Positions 42,915-52,193 are shown, counted from the stretch's first letter. The stretch is DNA of 64,000 nt from Ruminococcus sp. (GCA_017457955.1 JAFTGL010000012.1:62001-126000), one strand, 5' to 3'. The notes: generated from the letters alone by a model not told the origin. Numbers and translations are program-made.

Positions 42915-44210
42915 TTAAGACGCGTTATCCTGCGTCTGATCATCAAACTCATGCGACAGCGGGAACGCGGAATCGTTGCGGAAAATCTGCGGTTCTGCTC
43001 CGTTCTCCACCACATCGCGGGTGATGATGATCTTCTCGATCGTGGTATCGGAGGGCGTCTCGAACATCAGATCCGTGAGCAGTCCTTCGATAATGCCGCG
43101 CAGTCCGCGCGCGCCGGTATTCTGCTCCTTTGCTTTCTCGGCGATCGCATAGAGCGCTTCTTTCTCAAACAACAGCTCAACGTTGTCGAGCTTGAAAAGG
43201 TGCTTGTACTGGGCGATGACCGAATTCTTCGGCTCTGTCAGCACGCGTACCATGTCGTCCTCGGAAAGATCGGACAGCGCCGCGATAACGGGAAGTCTGC
43301 CGATCAGCTCGGGGATAATGCCGAACTTTATCAGATCGTGACCCGTCACATGCTTCATCCAATCCTTTTCAAGCGCCTCGTTGGTCGCGGATACATCCGC
43401 CTCAAAGCCGAGGACGGAGGAGCCCATGCGCTTCTTGACGACCTTGTCGAGACCGTCGAACGCGCCCGCGCAGATGAAGAGGATGTTCTTTGTGTCGATC
43501 TGCAAAAACTCCTGCTGAGGGTGCTTTCTGCCGCCCTGCGGAGGAACGTTGGAGACCGTGCCTTCGACGATCTTCAAAAGCGCCTGCTGTACGCCCTCGC
43601 CGCTGACGTCGCGGGTGATGGAGGGATTCTCGGATTTGCGGGCGATCTTGTCGATCTCGTCAATATAGATGATGCCGCGCTCCGCCTTCTCGATATCGAA
43701 GTCAGCCGCCTGGATCAGCTTCAACAGGATATTCTCGACGTCCTCGCCGACATAACCCGCCTCTGTCAGGGTGGTCGCATCGGCGATCGCGAAGGGTACG
43801 TCGAGCGCCTTCGCGAGCGTCTGGGCAAGCAGGGTCTTGCCTACGCCGGTGGGTCCCAGCATCAGGACGTTGGACTTGGAGAACTCCACGTTCTCATCAT
43901 GATTGAACACGCGCTTGTAGTGGTTGTAGACCGCTACGGCAAGCGTCTTTTTCGCGGCGTCCTGACCGATGACATAGTCGTCAAGGATCTTCTTGATCTC
44001 AACAGGCTTTAACAGTGTGCCGCTGACAGGAACAACGTCCTCGCCGATGTCGTGAGGCGCTAAATCGCCGTCCTCCAAGATGGACATGCACAGATCGACG
44101 CACCGGTCGCAGATATACACGCCGTTGCCGGCAATCAGCCGTCCCACCATGTCCTGCGGCTTGCCGCAGAAGGAACAGTATATGTTTTCATCAGGTCTCT
44201 TTCCTGCCAT
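42915..44210 (-). CDS. clpX: ClpX unfoldase subunit
   Basis: A 431-residue AAA+ unfoldase that feeds substrates to ClpP. The N-terminal zinc-binding domain has Cys12, Cys15, Cys34 and Cys37 ([14 protein letters not shown]). Further motifs are Walker A GPTGVGKT, the pore loop within [10 protein letters not shown], Walker [15 protein letters not shown], and sensor 2 in [12 protein letters not shown]. An IGF-type loop for ClpP docking should lie near [10 protein letters not shown] (sequence LGF), and the partner clpP is about 70 bases upstream. Gene order tig-clpP-clpX-lon is widely conserved in Firmicutes and Proteobacteria. Confidence 0.97.
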   Translation of the reverse strand: MAGKRPDENIYCSFCGKPQDMVGRLIAGNGVYICDRCVDLCMSILEDGDLAPHDIGEDVVPVSGTLLKPVEIKKILDDYVIGQDAAKKTLAVAVYNHYKRVFNHDENVEFSKSNVLMLGPTGVGKTLLAQTLAKALDVPFAIADATTLTEAGYVGEDVENILLKLIQAADFDIEKAERGIIYIDEIDKIARKSENPSITRDVSGEGVQQALLKIVEGTVSNVPPQGGRKHPQQEFLQIDTKNILFICAGAFDGLDKVVKKRMGSSVLGFEADVSATNEALEKDWMKHVTGHDLIKFGIIPELIGRLPVIAALSDLSEDDMVRVLTEPKNSVIAQYKHLFKLDNVELLFEKEALYAIAEKAKEQNTGARGLRGIIEGLLTDLMFETPSDTTIEKIIITRDVVENGAEPQIFRNDSAFPLSHEFDDQTQDNAS

Positions 44211-44231
44211 ACGAAACTCCTCGGTTTTAGC

Positions 44232-44250
44232 GGGCGACCAATGGTCGCCC
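44232..44250. repeat. GGGCGACC palindrome between clpP and clpX
   Basis: A 19-base dyad GGGCGACC-AAT-GGTCGCCC, followed by CTAC. A near-identical copy lies at 44922-44940 on the other side of clpP. The shared flank (CGGGCGACC...GGTCGCCCCTAC) shows that it is an interspersed repeat. Confidence 0.9.
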
Positions 44251-44279
44251 CTACTATTATCTGGTCACTGATCGCTCAG

Positions 44280-44861
44280 TTATCTATGCTCGATCACCTT
44301 GTCGATCAAGCCGTATTCCAGCGCCTGCTGAGCGGTCATGAAGTTGTCGCGCTCGGTATCGGCTTTGATGGTCTCAAGAGGCTGACCGGTGTTAGCGGCA
44401 AGAATCTCATTGAGCTTCTGCTTGGTGTGCAGGATGTGCTGGGTGTGGATCTCGATATCGGTCGCCTGACCCTGAGCGCCGCCGGAAGGCTGGTGGATCA
44501 TGATGTCGGCGTTGGGCAGGGCGTAACGCTTGCCCTTGGTGCCTGCCGCGAGCAGGAAAGCGCCCATCGACGCCGCCATGCCCATGCAAATGGTGGAAAC
44601 GTCGCACTTGATATACTGCATGGTGTCATAGATCGCCATGCCGTCGGTGACGGAACCGCCGGGGGAATTGATGTAAAGGCTGATGTCCTTGTTGGGGTCC
44701 TGACCCTCCAGGTACAGAAGCTGAGCGACTACCAGACTGGCGGTAGCGGAATTGACCTCTTCGTTCAGCATGATGATCCTATCGTTCAACAGGCGGGAGA
44801 AAATATCGTAAGAACGCTCGCCGCGGTTGGTTTGTTCTACTACATAAGGTACTAATGCCAT
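44280..44861 (-). CDS. clpP: ClpP protease subunit
   Basis: A 193-residue serine protease forming the proteolytic chamber for ClpX. The catalytic triad is Ser98 (MAASMGAF), His123 (MIHQPSGG) and Asp172. The N-terminus [20 protein letters not shown] is typical, including the axial-loop and hydrophobic-groove residues. Length is normal and no propeptide extension is seen. Gene order places it between tig and clpX, and both of its flanks carry copies of the same palindromic repeat. Confidence 0.97.
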   Translation of the reverse strand: MALVPYVVEQTNRGERSYDIFSRLLNDRIIMLNEEVNSATASLVVAQLLYLEGQDPNKDISLYINSPGGSVTDGMAIYDTMQYIKCDVSTICMGMAASMGAFLLAAGTKGKRYALPNADIMIHQPSGGAQGQATDIEIHTQHILHTKQKLNEILAANTGQPLETIKADTERDNFMTAQQALEYGLIDKVIEHR

Positions 44862-44921
44862 AAACTATCATCCTTTCGCAGTAATATAGTATTATTCAAA
44901 ACAGGTGATTTATTCGTTTGC

Positions 44922-44940
44922 GGGCGACCATTGGTCGCCC
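44922..44940. repeat. GGGCGACC palindrome between tig and clpP
   Basis: GGGCGACC-ATT-GGTCGCCC followed by CTAC, lying 17 bases downstream of the tig stop codon at 44958. It is the partner of the copy at 44232-44250. Confidence 0.9.
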
Positions 44941-44957
44941 CTACAATGATCGGATAA

Positions 44958-46235
44958 TTATTTGATAACAGCGTTATCCTTGACGAGCTTCATCGCGAGC
45001 TGTACGCCGAGATCCTCGGTGACGCTCTCTACGGGGATGATGTCCTTGACCTTATCCGCTTCCATGTTGTAAGCGGCAGCCATCTTGTCGTACTCGGCGT
45101 TGATATCTTCCTCGGTGGGCTTGATATCTTCGAGCGCAGCGATCTTCTCAAGAGCAAGACGCATCTTGACTCTGCGCTCTGCTTCGGGCTTATACATCTC
45201 CAGTACGGAATCGGCGTTCATGCCTGTGTACTGCATATAGGTGTTCATATCCATGCCCTGCTGGCGCAGACGCATATCCATCTCGCGCATCATCTGGTTC
45301 GCTTCGTTGTCGAACATCTGCTGGGGGATCTCACCCTCGACCTTCTCGATGATCGCGTTGGTCAGCTTATCGTCGAGATCGCGCTCGGACTCGGACTCGA
45401 GGCGCTTTGCGATCTGCTCTTTCAGCTCGTCGCGATACTCCGCAACGGTATCCTTCTCGGAAACGTCCTTGACAAAGTCGTCGTCAACCTCGGGCAGCTC
45501 CTTAGTCTTGATCTCATGGAGCTTGATCTTGAACTGAGCGTCCTTACCCTTGAGGTTCTCCGCCTGATACTCCTCGGGGAACTTGACGTCGATGGTGAAC
45601 TCGTCGCCGGTGCTGTGACCGACGATCTGCTCCTCGAAGCCGGGGATGAAGTTGCCGGAGCCGAGCTCGAGGTTGTATTCCTCAGCCTTGCCGCCGTCAA
45701 AAGCCTCGCCGTCGCAGAAGCCCTCGAAGTCGATAACAGCGGTGTCGCCGTTCTCAGCGGCACGATCCTCAACGGTGACCATACGGCTGTTGCGGTCGCG
45801 TACGCGCTCGATCTCTTCGTCGATCATTTCCTCGGTGACCTCGGTGGAGAGTTTCTCTACCTCGATACCCTTGTAATCCTTGATCTCGATCTCGGGCTCA
45901 ACGATCACGGTCGCCTTGAAGGTGAAGCCGTCCTTGGAGACCTCGGTCGCTTCGAGACCCGTTACGGTAACGACCTTCAGGTCAGCTTCCTTGCAGGCAG
46001 CGTCGAGCGCCTCGGGATAGCAATCCTGCATCGCGTCGTCATAGAACACCTCAGCGCCGTACATCTTCTCGATGATAGCACGGGGAGCCTTGCCCTTGCG
46101 GAAGCCGGGAACCTGGATCTTCTTGGATTCCTTCTTATATACCTTATCGACAGCCGCCATAAAGGTCTCGCCGTCTACGGTAACCTCTACCTCATAGGTG
46201 TTTGTTTCTGTCATAGCAGATGATTTTAAAGCCAT
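44958..46235 (-). CDS. tig: Trigger factor (ribosome-associated chaperone and prolyl isomerase)
   Basis: A 425-residue trigger factor. The N-terminal ribosome-binding domain includes the signature loop GFRKGKAPRAIIE (about residues 45-57), which contacts L23. The central FKBP-type isomerase domain has DTAVIDFEGFCDGEAFDGGK and GSGNFIPGFEEQIVG. The helical C-terminal domain (KDVSEKDTVAEYRDELKEQI onward) forms the chaperone cradle. It lies first in the tig-clpP-clpX-lon cluster and its ATG follows AGGAGGAATAT. Confidence 0.96.
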   Translation of the reverse strand: MALKSSAMTETNTYEVEVTVDGETFMAAVDKVYKKESKKIQVPGFRKGKAPRAIIEKMYGAEVFYDDAMQDCYPEALDAACKEADLKVVTVTGLEATEVSKDGFTFKATVIVEPEIEIKDYKGIEVEKLSTEVTEEMIDEEIERVRDRNSRMVTVEDRAAENGDTAVIDFEGFCDGEAFDGGKAEEYNLELGSGNFIPGFEEQIVGHSTGDEFTIDVKFPEEYQAENLKGKDAQFKIKLHEIKTKELPEVDDDFVKDVSEKDTVAEYRDELKEQIAKRLESESERDLDDKLTNAIIEKVEGEIPQQMFDNEANQMMREMDMRLRQQGMDMNTYMQYTGMNADSVLEMYKPEAERRVKMRLALEKIAALEDIKPTEEDINAEYDKMAAAYNMEADKVKDIIPVESVTEDLGVQLAMKLVKDNAVIK

Positions 46236-46333
46236 TTTATATTCCTCCTAATTGAACTTTTGATAAATCGTTAATAATATAACATATACGGTAAAAAATT
46301 ACTATGGATAAAATGTAAAATTTTTGACCGTGA

Positions 46334-46492
46334 ATACTAGTTGTTCATTAAACGCTTTAACAAATTTATTAACGGAAAATTTCGCAGAGCAAGGCGGAGG
46401 ACGCAGGCATACCGGCGTATGTCAAGGACGACAACGCAGCTATGCGGAATTTAACGCAATAAATGTTAAAGTGTTTTAATGACAATTAGTAT
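46334..46492. mobile_element. MITE-like element with about 29-bp terminal inverted repeats
   Basis: A 159-bp unit. The left end (46334-46362, beginning ATACTAGTTG) and right end (46464-46492, whose complement begins ATACTAATTG) match over about 29 positions with a few differences. The interior has a second imperfect inverted repeat (AAATTTCGCAGAGC against GCATAGC-type sequence) and a GC-rich centre, with no coding sequence. The right end supplies the last four codons (TNCH) and the stop of the phosphoesterase gene. Confidence 0.6.
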
Positions 46493-47183
46493 AAGGTACT
46501 AAAATAGGGATAAAACGTGTATAATCGGCGGCGATCAGATGGAAATTGATCCCTTTATACATACCTGTCACCGCGTTTTTGTGGGTACGCTCGCCGTGAA
46601 GGTGTCCGTAGTAGCACTCCTTGATGCCCAGCTCCAGCAATGCCTGCATGATCTCTTCGCACTCCACGCCGCCGTAAACAGGCGGATAGTGGAGAAAGGC
46701 GATCGGCGTTTCATCGCTGAGCTTCTTTGCTTCGGCAAAAGACATCCTCAGGCGTCCGATCTCACGGTTGATCACCTTGATATCGTGCTCACCCTCTTTG
46801 TCGTAGTACCAGCCGCGGGTGCCGCAGACGGTCCTGCCCTCGATCTCAAAGGCGTTGTTGAACAAGATCCTGATGGTGTCGAAGTGATTCGCGGCAAGAT
46901 AGTCGTCGATCTTCTTCTTCGTCTGCCACCAATAGTCGTGATTGCCTTTGAGAAAGAGCTTCTGCCCGGGCAGAGCGTTGATGAAGGAAAAGTCCTCATA
47001 ACATTCCTCGAGCTTCATCGCCCACGAAATGTCGCCGCCGACAACGACCGTATCGTCATCGGTCACAAGACGCTCCCAGTTGGTTTTCAGCCGATCCACA
47101 TAATCCGCCCAGCCGTGGAACACGTCCATCGGCTTGTCTGTGCCTAAGGAAAGGTGCAGGTCGGCGATGGCAAAAAGACTCAT
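46476..47183 (-). CDS. Calcineurin-like metallophosphoesterase
   Basis: A 235-residue metal-dependent phosphoesterase. Metal-binding motifs in order: IADLHLS (DxH), VVGGDISWA (GD), LKGNHDYWW (GNHD), and FLHYPP followed by GHLHGER for the second metal. The substrate is unknown; family members act on nucleotides, phosphoproteins or nucleic acids. Its start overlaps the thrC end by 4 bases (ATGA), so the two are co-translated. The last residues and stop come from the neighbouring MITE-like element, so the protein may end slightly differently from its relatives. Confidence 0.88.
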   Translation of the reverse strand: MSLFAIADLHLSLGTDKPMDVFHGWADYVDRLKTNWERLVTDDDTVVVGGDISWAMKLEECYEDFSFINALPGQKLFLKGNHDYWWQTKKKIDDYLAANHFDTIRILFNNAFEIEGRTVCGTRGWYYDKEGEHDIKVINREIGRLRMSFAEAKKLSDETPIAFLHYPPVYGGVECEEIMQALLELGIKECYYGHLHGERTHKNAVTGMYKGINFHLIAADYTRFIPILVPYTNCH

Positions 47184-48688
47184 TCGCTGATTCCCAGCGC
47201 GTTTAAAACAACGCCCTGCATCTTGTCCTTATCGGTGACGTCGCCGAAGCGCGCCGTCTTGCCGCGCAGATTCGCGAGCGGAGCGGGGACCTCAGCCTTA
47301 GAGATCTCATGCAGCTGTTCGACCATATCGAACTCGCTCTCGGGCATATCACCTTTGTCGAGCGCCGAGAGAACCGCCTTGGAAAACTTGTAAGGGCTGG
47401 CGGTGGAGGCGACGACAACAGGAGTGGTATCGCCTGTTTCCTTGATGTACGCGTCGCATACGCTGACCGCTACGGCAGTGTGGGTATCGCAGAGATAGCC
47501 CTGCTGCTCGAAGAGGTCGTGGATGGTTTTCTTTGTCGCGTCCTCATCGGCATAGCCGCCCCAGAACATCGTCTGTATCTTCTCCTTGATGGAGTCGGAA
47601 ACCTCATAAACGCCCTTCGCTTTCAACGCGTCCATATAGCCCTTTGTCTCGACGTCGTTGCTGCCGGACATTGTGTAGAGCAGACGCTCCAGATTGGACG
47701 AAACCAGAATGTCCATCGAGGGAGATACGGTGGTGTAGAAATCACGGTTTTTATCGTAGACGCCGGTGCGGATGAAATCGGTGAGAACGTTATTGGAGTT
47801 GGACGCGCAGATGAAGCGCTTGACAGGCAAGCCCATTTCGTAAGCGTAGTAGCCCGCGAGGATGTTGCCGAAGTTGCCGGTCGGCACGGTGATGTTGATC
47901 TTTTCTCCGAACGCGACCTTGCCGAGGTTCACCATATCGCAGTAAGCGGAAATATAGTAGACGATCTGCGGCAGGAGTCTGCCCCAGTTGATGGAGTTCG
48001 CCGACGAGAACATCATATTGTGATCGGCTAAGATCGCCTGCGTCTCGGGGTCGGTGAAGATCTTCTTCACCGCGGTCTGGGCGTCGTCAAAATTGCCGCG
48101 GATCGCGCAAACATAGACGTTGTCGCCCTCCTGCGTATTCATCTGGTGCTTCTGCATCGCGGACACGCCGTCGACCGGATAGAACACGATGATCTTGGTG
48201 TGCTCGACATCCCTGAAGCCCTCGAGCGCCGCTTTGCCGGTATCGCCGGAGGTCGCGACGAGGATGACAGCGTCCTTGCCGCCGCCGACCTTCTGGAGCG
48301 ATTTTGTCAGAAAATGCGGCAGGATCTGTAACGCCATATCCTTGAAGGCGCAGGTCGGACCGTGCCACAGTTCAAGAAGATTCTGCTGTGCGCCGTTGAA
48401 ATCGACCGTAGCGATCGGAGCGGGATTCGCGGAACCGAACTTCTCGACGGTATAGGCGCTGTCGACGCAGTCGGCGATCTCCTCCTCGCTGAAATCGGTC
48501 AGATATTTTGAAATGATCAGTTTCGCTCTGTCCTGATACGACATCGGGAGCATCGTTTTCAGCTCGTCGGACGTCAGCTGAGGGAAGCTCTCGGGGACGA
48601 ACAGACCGCCGTCCTGAGAAATGCCCTGCGCGATCGCCTGCGCGGACAGAACAGATTTGCTTTTATCCTGAGTAGAGTGATAAACCAT
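47180..48688 (-). CDS. thrC: Threonine synthase
   Basis: A 502-residue PLP enzyme making threonine from O-phosphohomoserine. The PLP-binding lysine is Lys116 in GPTCAFKDMALQ; the N-terminus YHSTQDKSKSVLSAQAIAQG and the glycine-rich phosphate cup ATSGDTGKAALEG match the long (fungal/enterobacterial-type) threonine synthase class. The C-terminal domain contains the conserved SNNVLTDF and VVASTASPYKFSKAVL. It is translationally coupled to the phosphoesterase gene. No T-box or other leader was recognised in the 140-base upstream gap. Confidence 0.95.
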   Translation of the reverse strand: MVYHSTQDKSKSVLSAQAIAQGISQDGGLFVPESFPQLTSDELKTMLPMSYQDRAKLIISKYLTDFSEEEIADCVDSAYTVEKFGSANPAPIATVDFNGAQQNLLELWHGPTCAFKDMALQILPHFLTKSLQKVGGGKDAVILVATSGDTGKAALEGFRDVEHTKIIVFYPVDGVSAMQKHQMNTQEGDNVYVCAIRGNFDDAQTAVKKIFTDPETQAILADHNMMFSSANSINWGRLLPQIVYYISAYCDMVNLGKVAFGEKINITVPTGNFGNILAGYYAYEMGLPVKRFICASNSNNVLTDFIRTGVYDKNRDFYTTVSPSMDILVSSNLERLLYTMSGSNDVETKGYMDALKAKGVYEVSDSIKEKIQTMFWGGYADEDATKKTIHDLFEQQGYLCDTHTAVAVSVCDAYIKETGDTTPVVVASTASPYKFSKAVLSALDKGDMPESEFDMVEQLHEISKAEVPAPLANLRGKTARFGDVTDKDKMQGVVLNALGISE

Positions 48689-48793
48689 ATAGACCCTCCT
48701 AACCCATATTAACTTTATTATTTTAACATAAATCCGCTATCGAAGCAATAGGTAAAGGTACAAAAAAGGGGATGAAATCGGCGTATTTATAGC

Positions 48794-48819
48794 AAAAACG
48801 CCGTCATTAAGACAGCGTT
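48794..48819 (-). terminator. Terminator after yraN
   Basis: Arms AACGCTGTC/GACGGCGTT with a short AT loop, followed by TTTTTGC on the minus strand, about 17 bases past the yraN stop. Confidence 0.75.
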
Positions 48820-48835
48820 GCTTTAACTGACAGAT

Positions 48836-49237
48836 TCAGAACCTCGCGTAGTTCTCAGTCTGCCAGAATGCGTTTTTGATATGATTGATTTTGACAAGCT
48901 CTCCCGAAGCGCGGTTCACCTCGACCTCGATGATATCGAACCGCGGCTGTAAAAGGATGCGTTTCTCTACCAAATACTTCGACGCGGTGCGCATGATGTG
49001 GAACTGCTTGCGCTTGTCGACAGCGTACATACCGCTGAGGTAGGGATCGGCAGAGCGGGTCTTGACCTCGATGAAAGCGATCTCTTCCCTGCCTGAGTCA
49101 CGCGTGACGGCGATGATATCGACTTCACCGAGTTTTGTTTTATAATTCTTTTCGAGAATTTTATAATGCTGTTGTTTCAGATATTTGACGGCGAGCTTTT
49201 CACCCAACGCACCGAATTCATTGTTGGTAAAGCTCAT
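48836..49237 (-). CDS. yraN: YraN/UPF0102-family endonuclease-like protein
   Basis: A 133-residue protein of the Holliday-junction-resolvase-like YraN family. Characteristic pieces are NEFGALGEKLAVKYLKQQ, the nuclease-fold core KLGEVDIIAVTRD (Glu, Asp), EIAFIEVKTRS (ExK) and PRFDIIEVEV. Cellular function is unsettled. It overlaps rnhB by 4 bases (ATGA); rnhB-yraN is a widely conserved pair. Confidence 0.92.
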   Translation of the reverse strand: MSFTNNEFGALGEKLAVKYLKQQHYKILEKNYKTKLGEVDIIAVTRDSGREEIAFIEVKTRSADPYLSGMYAVDKRKQFHIMRTASKYLVEKRILLQPRFDIIEVEVNRASGELVKINHIKNAFWQTENYARF

Positions 49238-49860
49238 TTCTGCACCTTTGGATAGCCGTGCTTTGCGTAGATCTTTTTCAGAAAGCTCGGCCGGTGGATC
49301 GGGGTCTCGCCGTATTCGAGGATCCGTTCCACGTGGAGCTTCGTGCCGTAGCCCTTGTGCTTTTCAAAAGCGTATTCGGGATACTTTTCGGCATACTCCA
49401 GCATCAGGCGGTCCCTGCTGACTTTGGCGAGGATAGACGCCGCGGCGATCGACATGGACTTTGCATCGCCTTTAACGATATACTCGGCAGGGACAGAAAG
49501 CGGCGGAAGACGGTTGCCGTCGATCATGGCATAGTCCGCCTTGACGGATAAGCCCTCGACCGCGCGCTTCATGGTGTTCATGGTCGCCGCGAGGATATTG
49601 TCGCGCTCGATCTCCTCAACCGTTCCGAAGGCGATCGAGCAGGAAACGGCGGTTTCGATAATGACGTCAAAGAGCGCGTCGCGCTTCTTCTCCGTCAGCT
49701 TTTTACTATCGTTCACGCCCTTGATGATACAGCCCTCGGGCAGGATAACGGCGGCGGCGCAGACGGGTCCCGCGAGAGGTCCGCGGCCTGCTTCATCCAC
49801 GCCGCAGATATGCTGATAGCCCTTTTCTCGGGCTTCGTTTTCATAATACAGCCAGTCCAT
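49234..49860 (-). CDS. rnhB: Ribonuclease HII
   Basis: A 208-residue RNase HII that removes RNA from RNA-DNA hybrids. I start at the ATG at 49860 (MDWLYYENEA) behind AGGAGG; the frame extends to 49932 through repeat sequence that is unlikely to be coding. Catalytic residues are in CGVDEAGRGPLAGPV (Asp, Glu), YAMIDGNRLPPL (Asp) and SIAAASILAKVSRDRLM (Asp). It follows rbgA, as in Bacillus, and is coupled to yraN. Confidence 0.95.
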   Translation of the reverse strand: MDWLYYENEAREKGYQHICGVDEAGRGPLAGPVCAAAVILPEGCIIKGVNDSKKLTEKKRDALFDVIIETAVSCSIAFGTVEEIERDNILAATMNTMKRAVEGLSVKADYAMIDGNRLPPLSVPAEYIVKGDAKSMSIAAASILAKVSRDRLMLEYAEKYPEYAFEKHKGYGTKLHVERILEYGETPIHRPSFLKKIYAKHGYPKVQK

Positions 49861-49880
49861 GTATCCTCCTATCGAAATTA

Positions 49881-50018
49881 GTGAGGAGTGAGAAGTGAGG
49901 AGTGAGGAGTTATTGATCCGAACAATGTGCAAAATATCTTATGTTTTCCTTTTACTCTTAACTCCTAACTCCTAACTTCTAACTCCAAACTCCTAATTCC
50001 TAACCCCTAATTCCTAAT
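49881..50018. repeat. Heptamer-type tandem repeats in an inverted arrangement between rbgA and rnhB
   Basis: The left block (49881-49911) is built of GTGAGGAGTGAG units; the right block (about 49954-50018) has nine or more imperfect copies of a 7-mer (CTAACTC/CTAATTC). The two blocks are roughly complementary, so the transcript can form a long imperfect hairpin. No coding sequence is present. Confidence 0.75.
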
Positions 50019-51041
50019 TTATTGCGGCAGCTCCAATGTGATTCTGCCGAGCTTTGCCGCGCGGAACTCGTCCAGCAGGGTGTACGCGGCTCTCTCGGTA
50101 TCCGCTTCTCCGCCGGAGATCAGCATGCCGCGGTTGCGAGCGATCTTTTCCAACAGCTCATAGCTCGGTACGGATAAATCTTCTTCGCTGAGCTTGTAGC
50201 GTTCCGTGAATTCAGACGTATTCAGTTCTTTAAGCAGATCGAGCAGGCGCACTGCCAACAGCTCGGTGTCCATGACCTCGCTCTTGATCGCGCCGGTGAA
50301 AGCAAGGTGTTCGCCGACAGTCTGGTCGTCGAACTTCGGCCACAGTACGCCGGGGGTGTCGAGCATTTCGAAGCCCTTCGATACGGTAAACCACTGGTTG
50401 CCGCGGGTAACGCCGGGACGGTCTGCGGAGACCGCCTTCGTCTTTTTAGAGATACGGTTGATAAAGGTGGACTTGCCGACGTTCGGGATACCGACGATCA
50501 TCACGCGCATAGAGGGATTGACCATGCCCTTCGCCTTATAGCTTTCGATCCTGTCGGTCAGAAGCTCTGTCAGCACGGGAACGAACTTGTCCACTCCCCT
50601 GCCGCTTTTGCAGTCAACGGGGATCGCGCGGACGTTCTCGCGGCTGAGGTAGCTGACCCACTTCGCGGTCGCGCGGCTGTCAGCCATGTCACATTTGTTC
50701 AGCAGGACGATCCGCGGCTTGCCCGAGGTGAGGTGTGCGATATCGGGATTGCGTGAAGAGATCGGGATGCGCGCGTCGATGATCTCCGCGACCGCGTCGA
50801 CCAGCTTCAGATCCTTTTCGATACGCCGCTTGGTCTTGGTCATGTGACCGGGATACCACTGGATCACCTGCGTGTGCTCAGAGGATGTCGGTGCAGGCGC
50901 TTTTTTGACCTTGACAGGCTTCGGCTTTGGCTGCATCGGCTTTGCGGAGCGGGCTTTTTGATTCTGGTTCATCCTCGCGCCGGAGCGTCCGCCGCGCCGG
51001 GTCTGCTGTGTATTCTTGCGTTTATTCGATGTTTTTTTCAT
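50019..51041 (-). CDS. rbgA: Ribosome assembly GTPase RbgA/YlqF
   Basis: About 340 residues from the ATG at 51041, which has AAAGGATCG upstream; the frame opens earlier but would overlap lepB. A 60-residue Arg/Lys/Gln-rich N-terminal extension (NKRKNTQQTRRGGRSG) precedes the conserved QWYPGHMTKTKRRIEKDL. The GTPase is circularly permuted: G4 LLNKCDMAD and G5 come first, then G1 GIPNVGKSTF and G3 DTPGVLWP. It is needed for a late step in 50S assembly. The basic extension is longer than in Bacillus RbgA. Confidence 0.94.
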   Translation of the reverse strand: MKKTSNKRKNTQQTRRGGRSGARMNQNQKARSAKPMQPKPKPVKVKKAPAPTSSEHTQVIQWYPGHMTKTKRRIEKDLKLVDAVAEIIDARIPISSRNPDIAHLTSGKPRIVLLNKCDMADSRATAKWVSYLSRENVRAIPVDCKSGRGVDKFVPVLTELLTDRIESYKAKGMVNPSMRVMIVGIPNVGKSTFINRISKKTKAVSADRPGVTRGNQWFTVSKGFEMLDTPGVLWPKFDDQTVGEHLAFTGAIKSEVMDTELLAVRLLDLLKELNTSEFTERYKLSEEDLSVPSYELLEKIARNRGMLISGGEADTERAAYTLLDEFRAAKLGRITLELPQ

Positions 51042-51093
51042 AATCGATCCTTTAAGGAAAGCCTGCTCCGACAGAAGCAGGCTTCGTGTGACA

Positions 51094-51765
51094 TTATTTG
51101 TATACGTATCGGATACCGCCGAAATCAAATTTCAGGATACCGTTTTCATCATAGGTATGCGGGATCACGTCCAGCTGTGCTTTACCGATGATGTAGCTCT
51201 CGTCGATCAAGCCGATCTGTCTGTAACGGCTGTCCAGCGAAATGCTGCGGTTATCGCCCATGACAAACACCTTGCCCTCGGGAACGATACCGTTGAGCTC
51301 CTCAACAGGTGTATCGCCGCTGACGGTCATCCCTTGGATATACGGCTCATCCAGCTTTTTGCCGTCCACATATACCGCGTTGTTATCAAAATCGAGCTTC
51401 AGCTCCTGCCCCGCGGTCGCGATCACGCGCTTGACCAGAGGCTTCGGGTATTCTTCCGCGTGGCTGATGATCACGATATCGCCGTCGTGAGGCGTATAGA
51501 ACAGATCGGTGATGACCACCTTATCGGTATCGATGAGGGTCGGTTCCATCGACTTGCCGTCGACGTCGATAATGCGGAAGCCGAAGGTCATGATCAGCAG
51601 CACAACGACCAGCGCCATGAACAGACTGCCCAGCCAATCCAGAACGGTAGCAACCAATTCGTTATTATTGACTCTGATCTCACCGTTGTCGTCGTCGGTA
51701 AGCTCCGCCTGTTCGTCAAGGAAAAACTCGTCTAACTTTTTTTCGTCTATATTCAAAAAGAACAA
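51094..51765 (-). CDS. lepB: Type I signal peptidase
   Basis: A 223-residue signal peptidase I. An acidic cytoplasmic N-terminus of about 45 residues precedes the membrane helix (SLFMALVVVLLIMTFGFRI). The catalytic Ser is in GKSMEPTL and the Lys in PLVKRVIATAGQ. Boxes C-E follow (FVMGDNRSISLDSR, GKAQLDVIP). It cleaves signal peptides on the outer face of the membrane, including those of the many secreted proteins in this window. It lies between rplS and rbgA, as in other Firmicutes. Confidence 0.94.
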   Translation of the reverse strand: MFFLNIDEKKLDEFFLDEQAELTDDDNGEIRVNNNELVATVLDWLGSLFMALVVVLLIMTFGFRIIDVDGKSMEPTLIDTDKVVITDLFYTPHDGDIVIISHAEEYPKPLVKRVIATAGQELKLDFDNNAVYVDGKKLDEPYIQGMTVSGDTPVEELNGIVPEGKVFVMGDNRSISLDSRYRQIGLIDESYIIGKAQLDVIPHTYDENGILKFDFGGIRYVYK

Positions 51766-51803
51766 CTCCGAACTTCAAAATTCTGCATTATAATAATAGC
51801 ACG

Positions 51804-51828
51804 GAAAAAGGGGGCTGTAAAGCCCCCT
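51804..51828 (-). terminator. Terminator after rplS
   Basis: Hairpin GGGGGCT-TTAC-AGCCCCC followed by TTTTTCC on the minus strand, about 18 bases past the rplS stop. Confidence 0.92.
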
Positions 51829-51845
51829 CGTAAATTATTAACTGA

Positions 51846-52193
51846 TTATTTACGAATTTCTTCCTTGACTTTAGCAGCCTTACCGACTCTGTCACGCAGA
51901 TAGTAGAGCTTGCTGCGGCGAACCTTACCGCGGCGAACGACCTTAACGTCAACAACGTTCGGGCTGTGGAGCGGGAATACTCTCTCTACGCCTACGCCGT
52001 AGGAAAGACGGCGAACGGTGAAGGTCTCGGCAACGCCGGAACCGCGCTTTGCGATAACGGTGCCCTCGAACATCTGAATTCTTTCTCTCTCACCCTCGCG
52101 GATGTTTACGGAAACCTTTACGGTGTCACCGATGTGAAACTCGGGTGCGTTCTCTTTGACAGAACCTGCTGCGATTTTCTTTAATGCGTCCAT
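51846..52193 (-). CDS. rplS: 50S ribosomal protein L19
   Basis: A 115-residue L19 protein. The conserved features are [54 protein letters not shown] and [14 protein letters not shown]. Length matches the family. The gene has its own terminator and a structured-looking leader upstream. Confidence 0.98.
   Translation of the reverse strand: MDALKKIAAGSVKENAPEFHIGDTVKVSVNIREGERERIQMFEGTVIAKRGSGVAETFTVRRLSYGVGVERVFPLHSPNVVDVKVVRRGKVRRSKLYYLRDRVGKAAKVKEEIRK

Noticed and set aside
42903-46223. Long plus-strand frames opposite clpX, clpP and tig
   Set aside because: Same antisense effect in a GC-rich region. No ribosome-binding sites or recognisable domains, and the minus-strand genes are complete.
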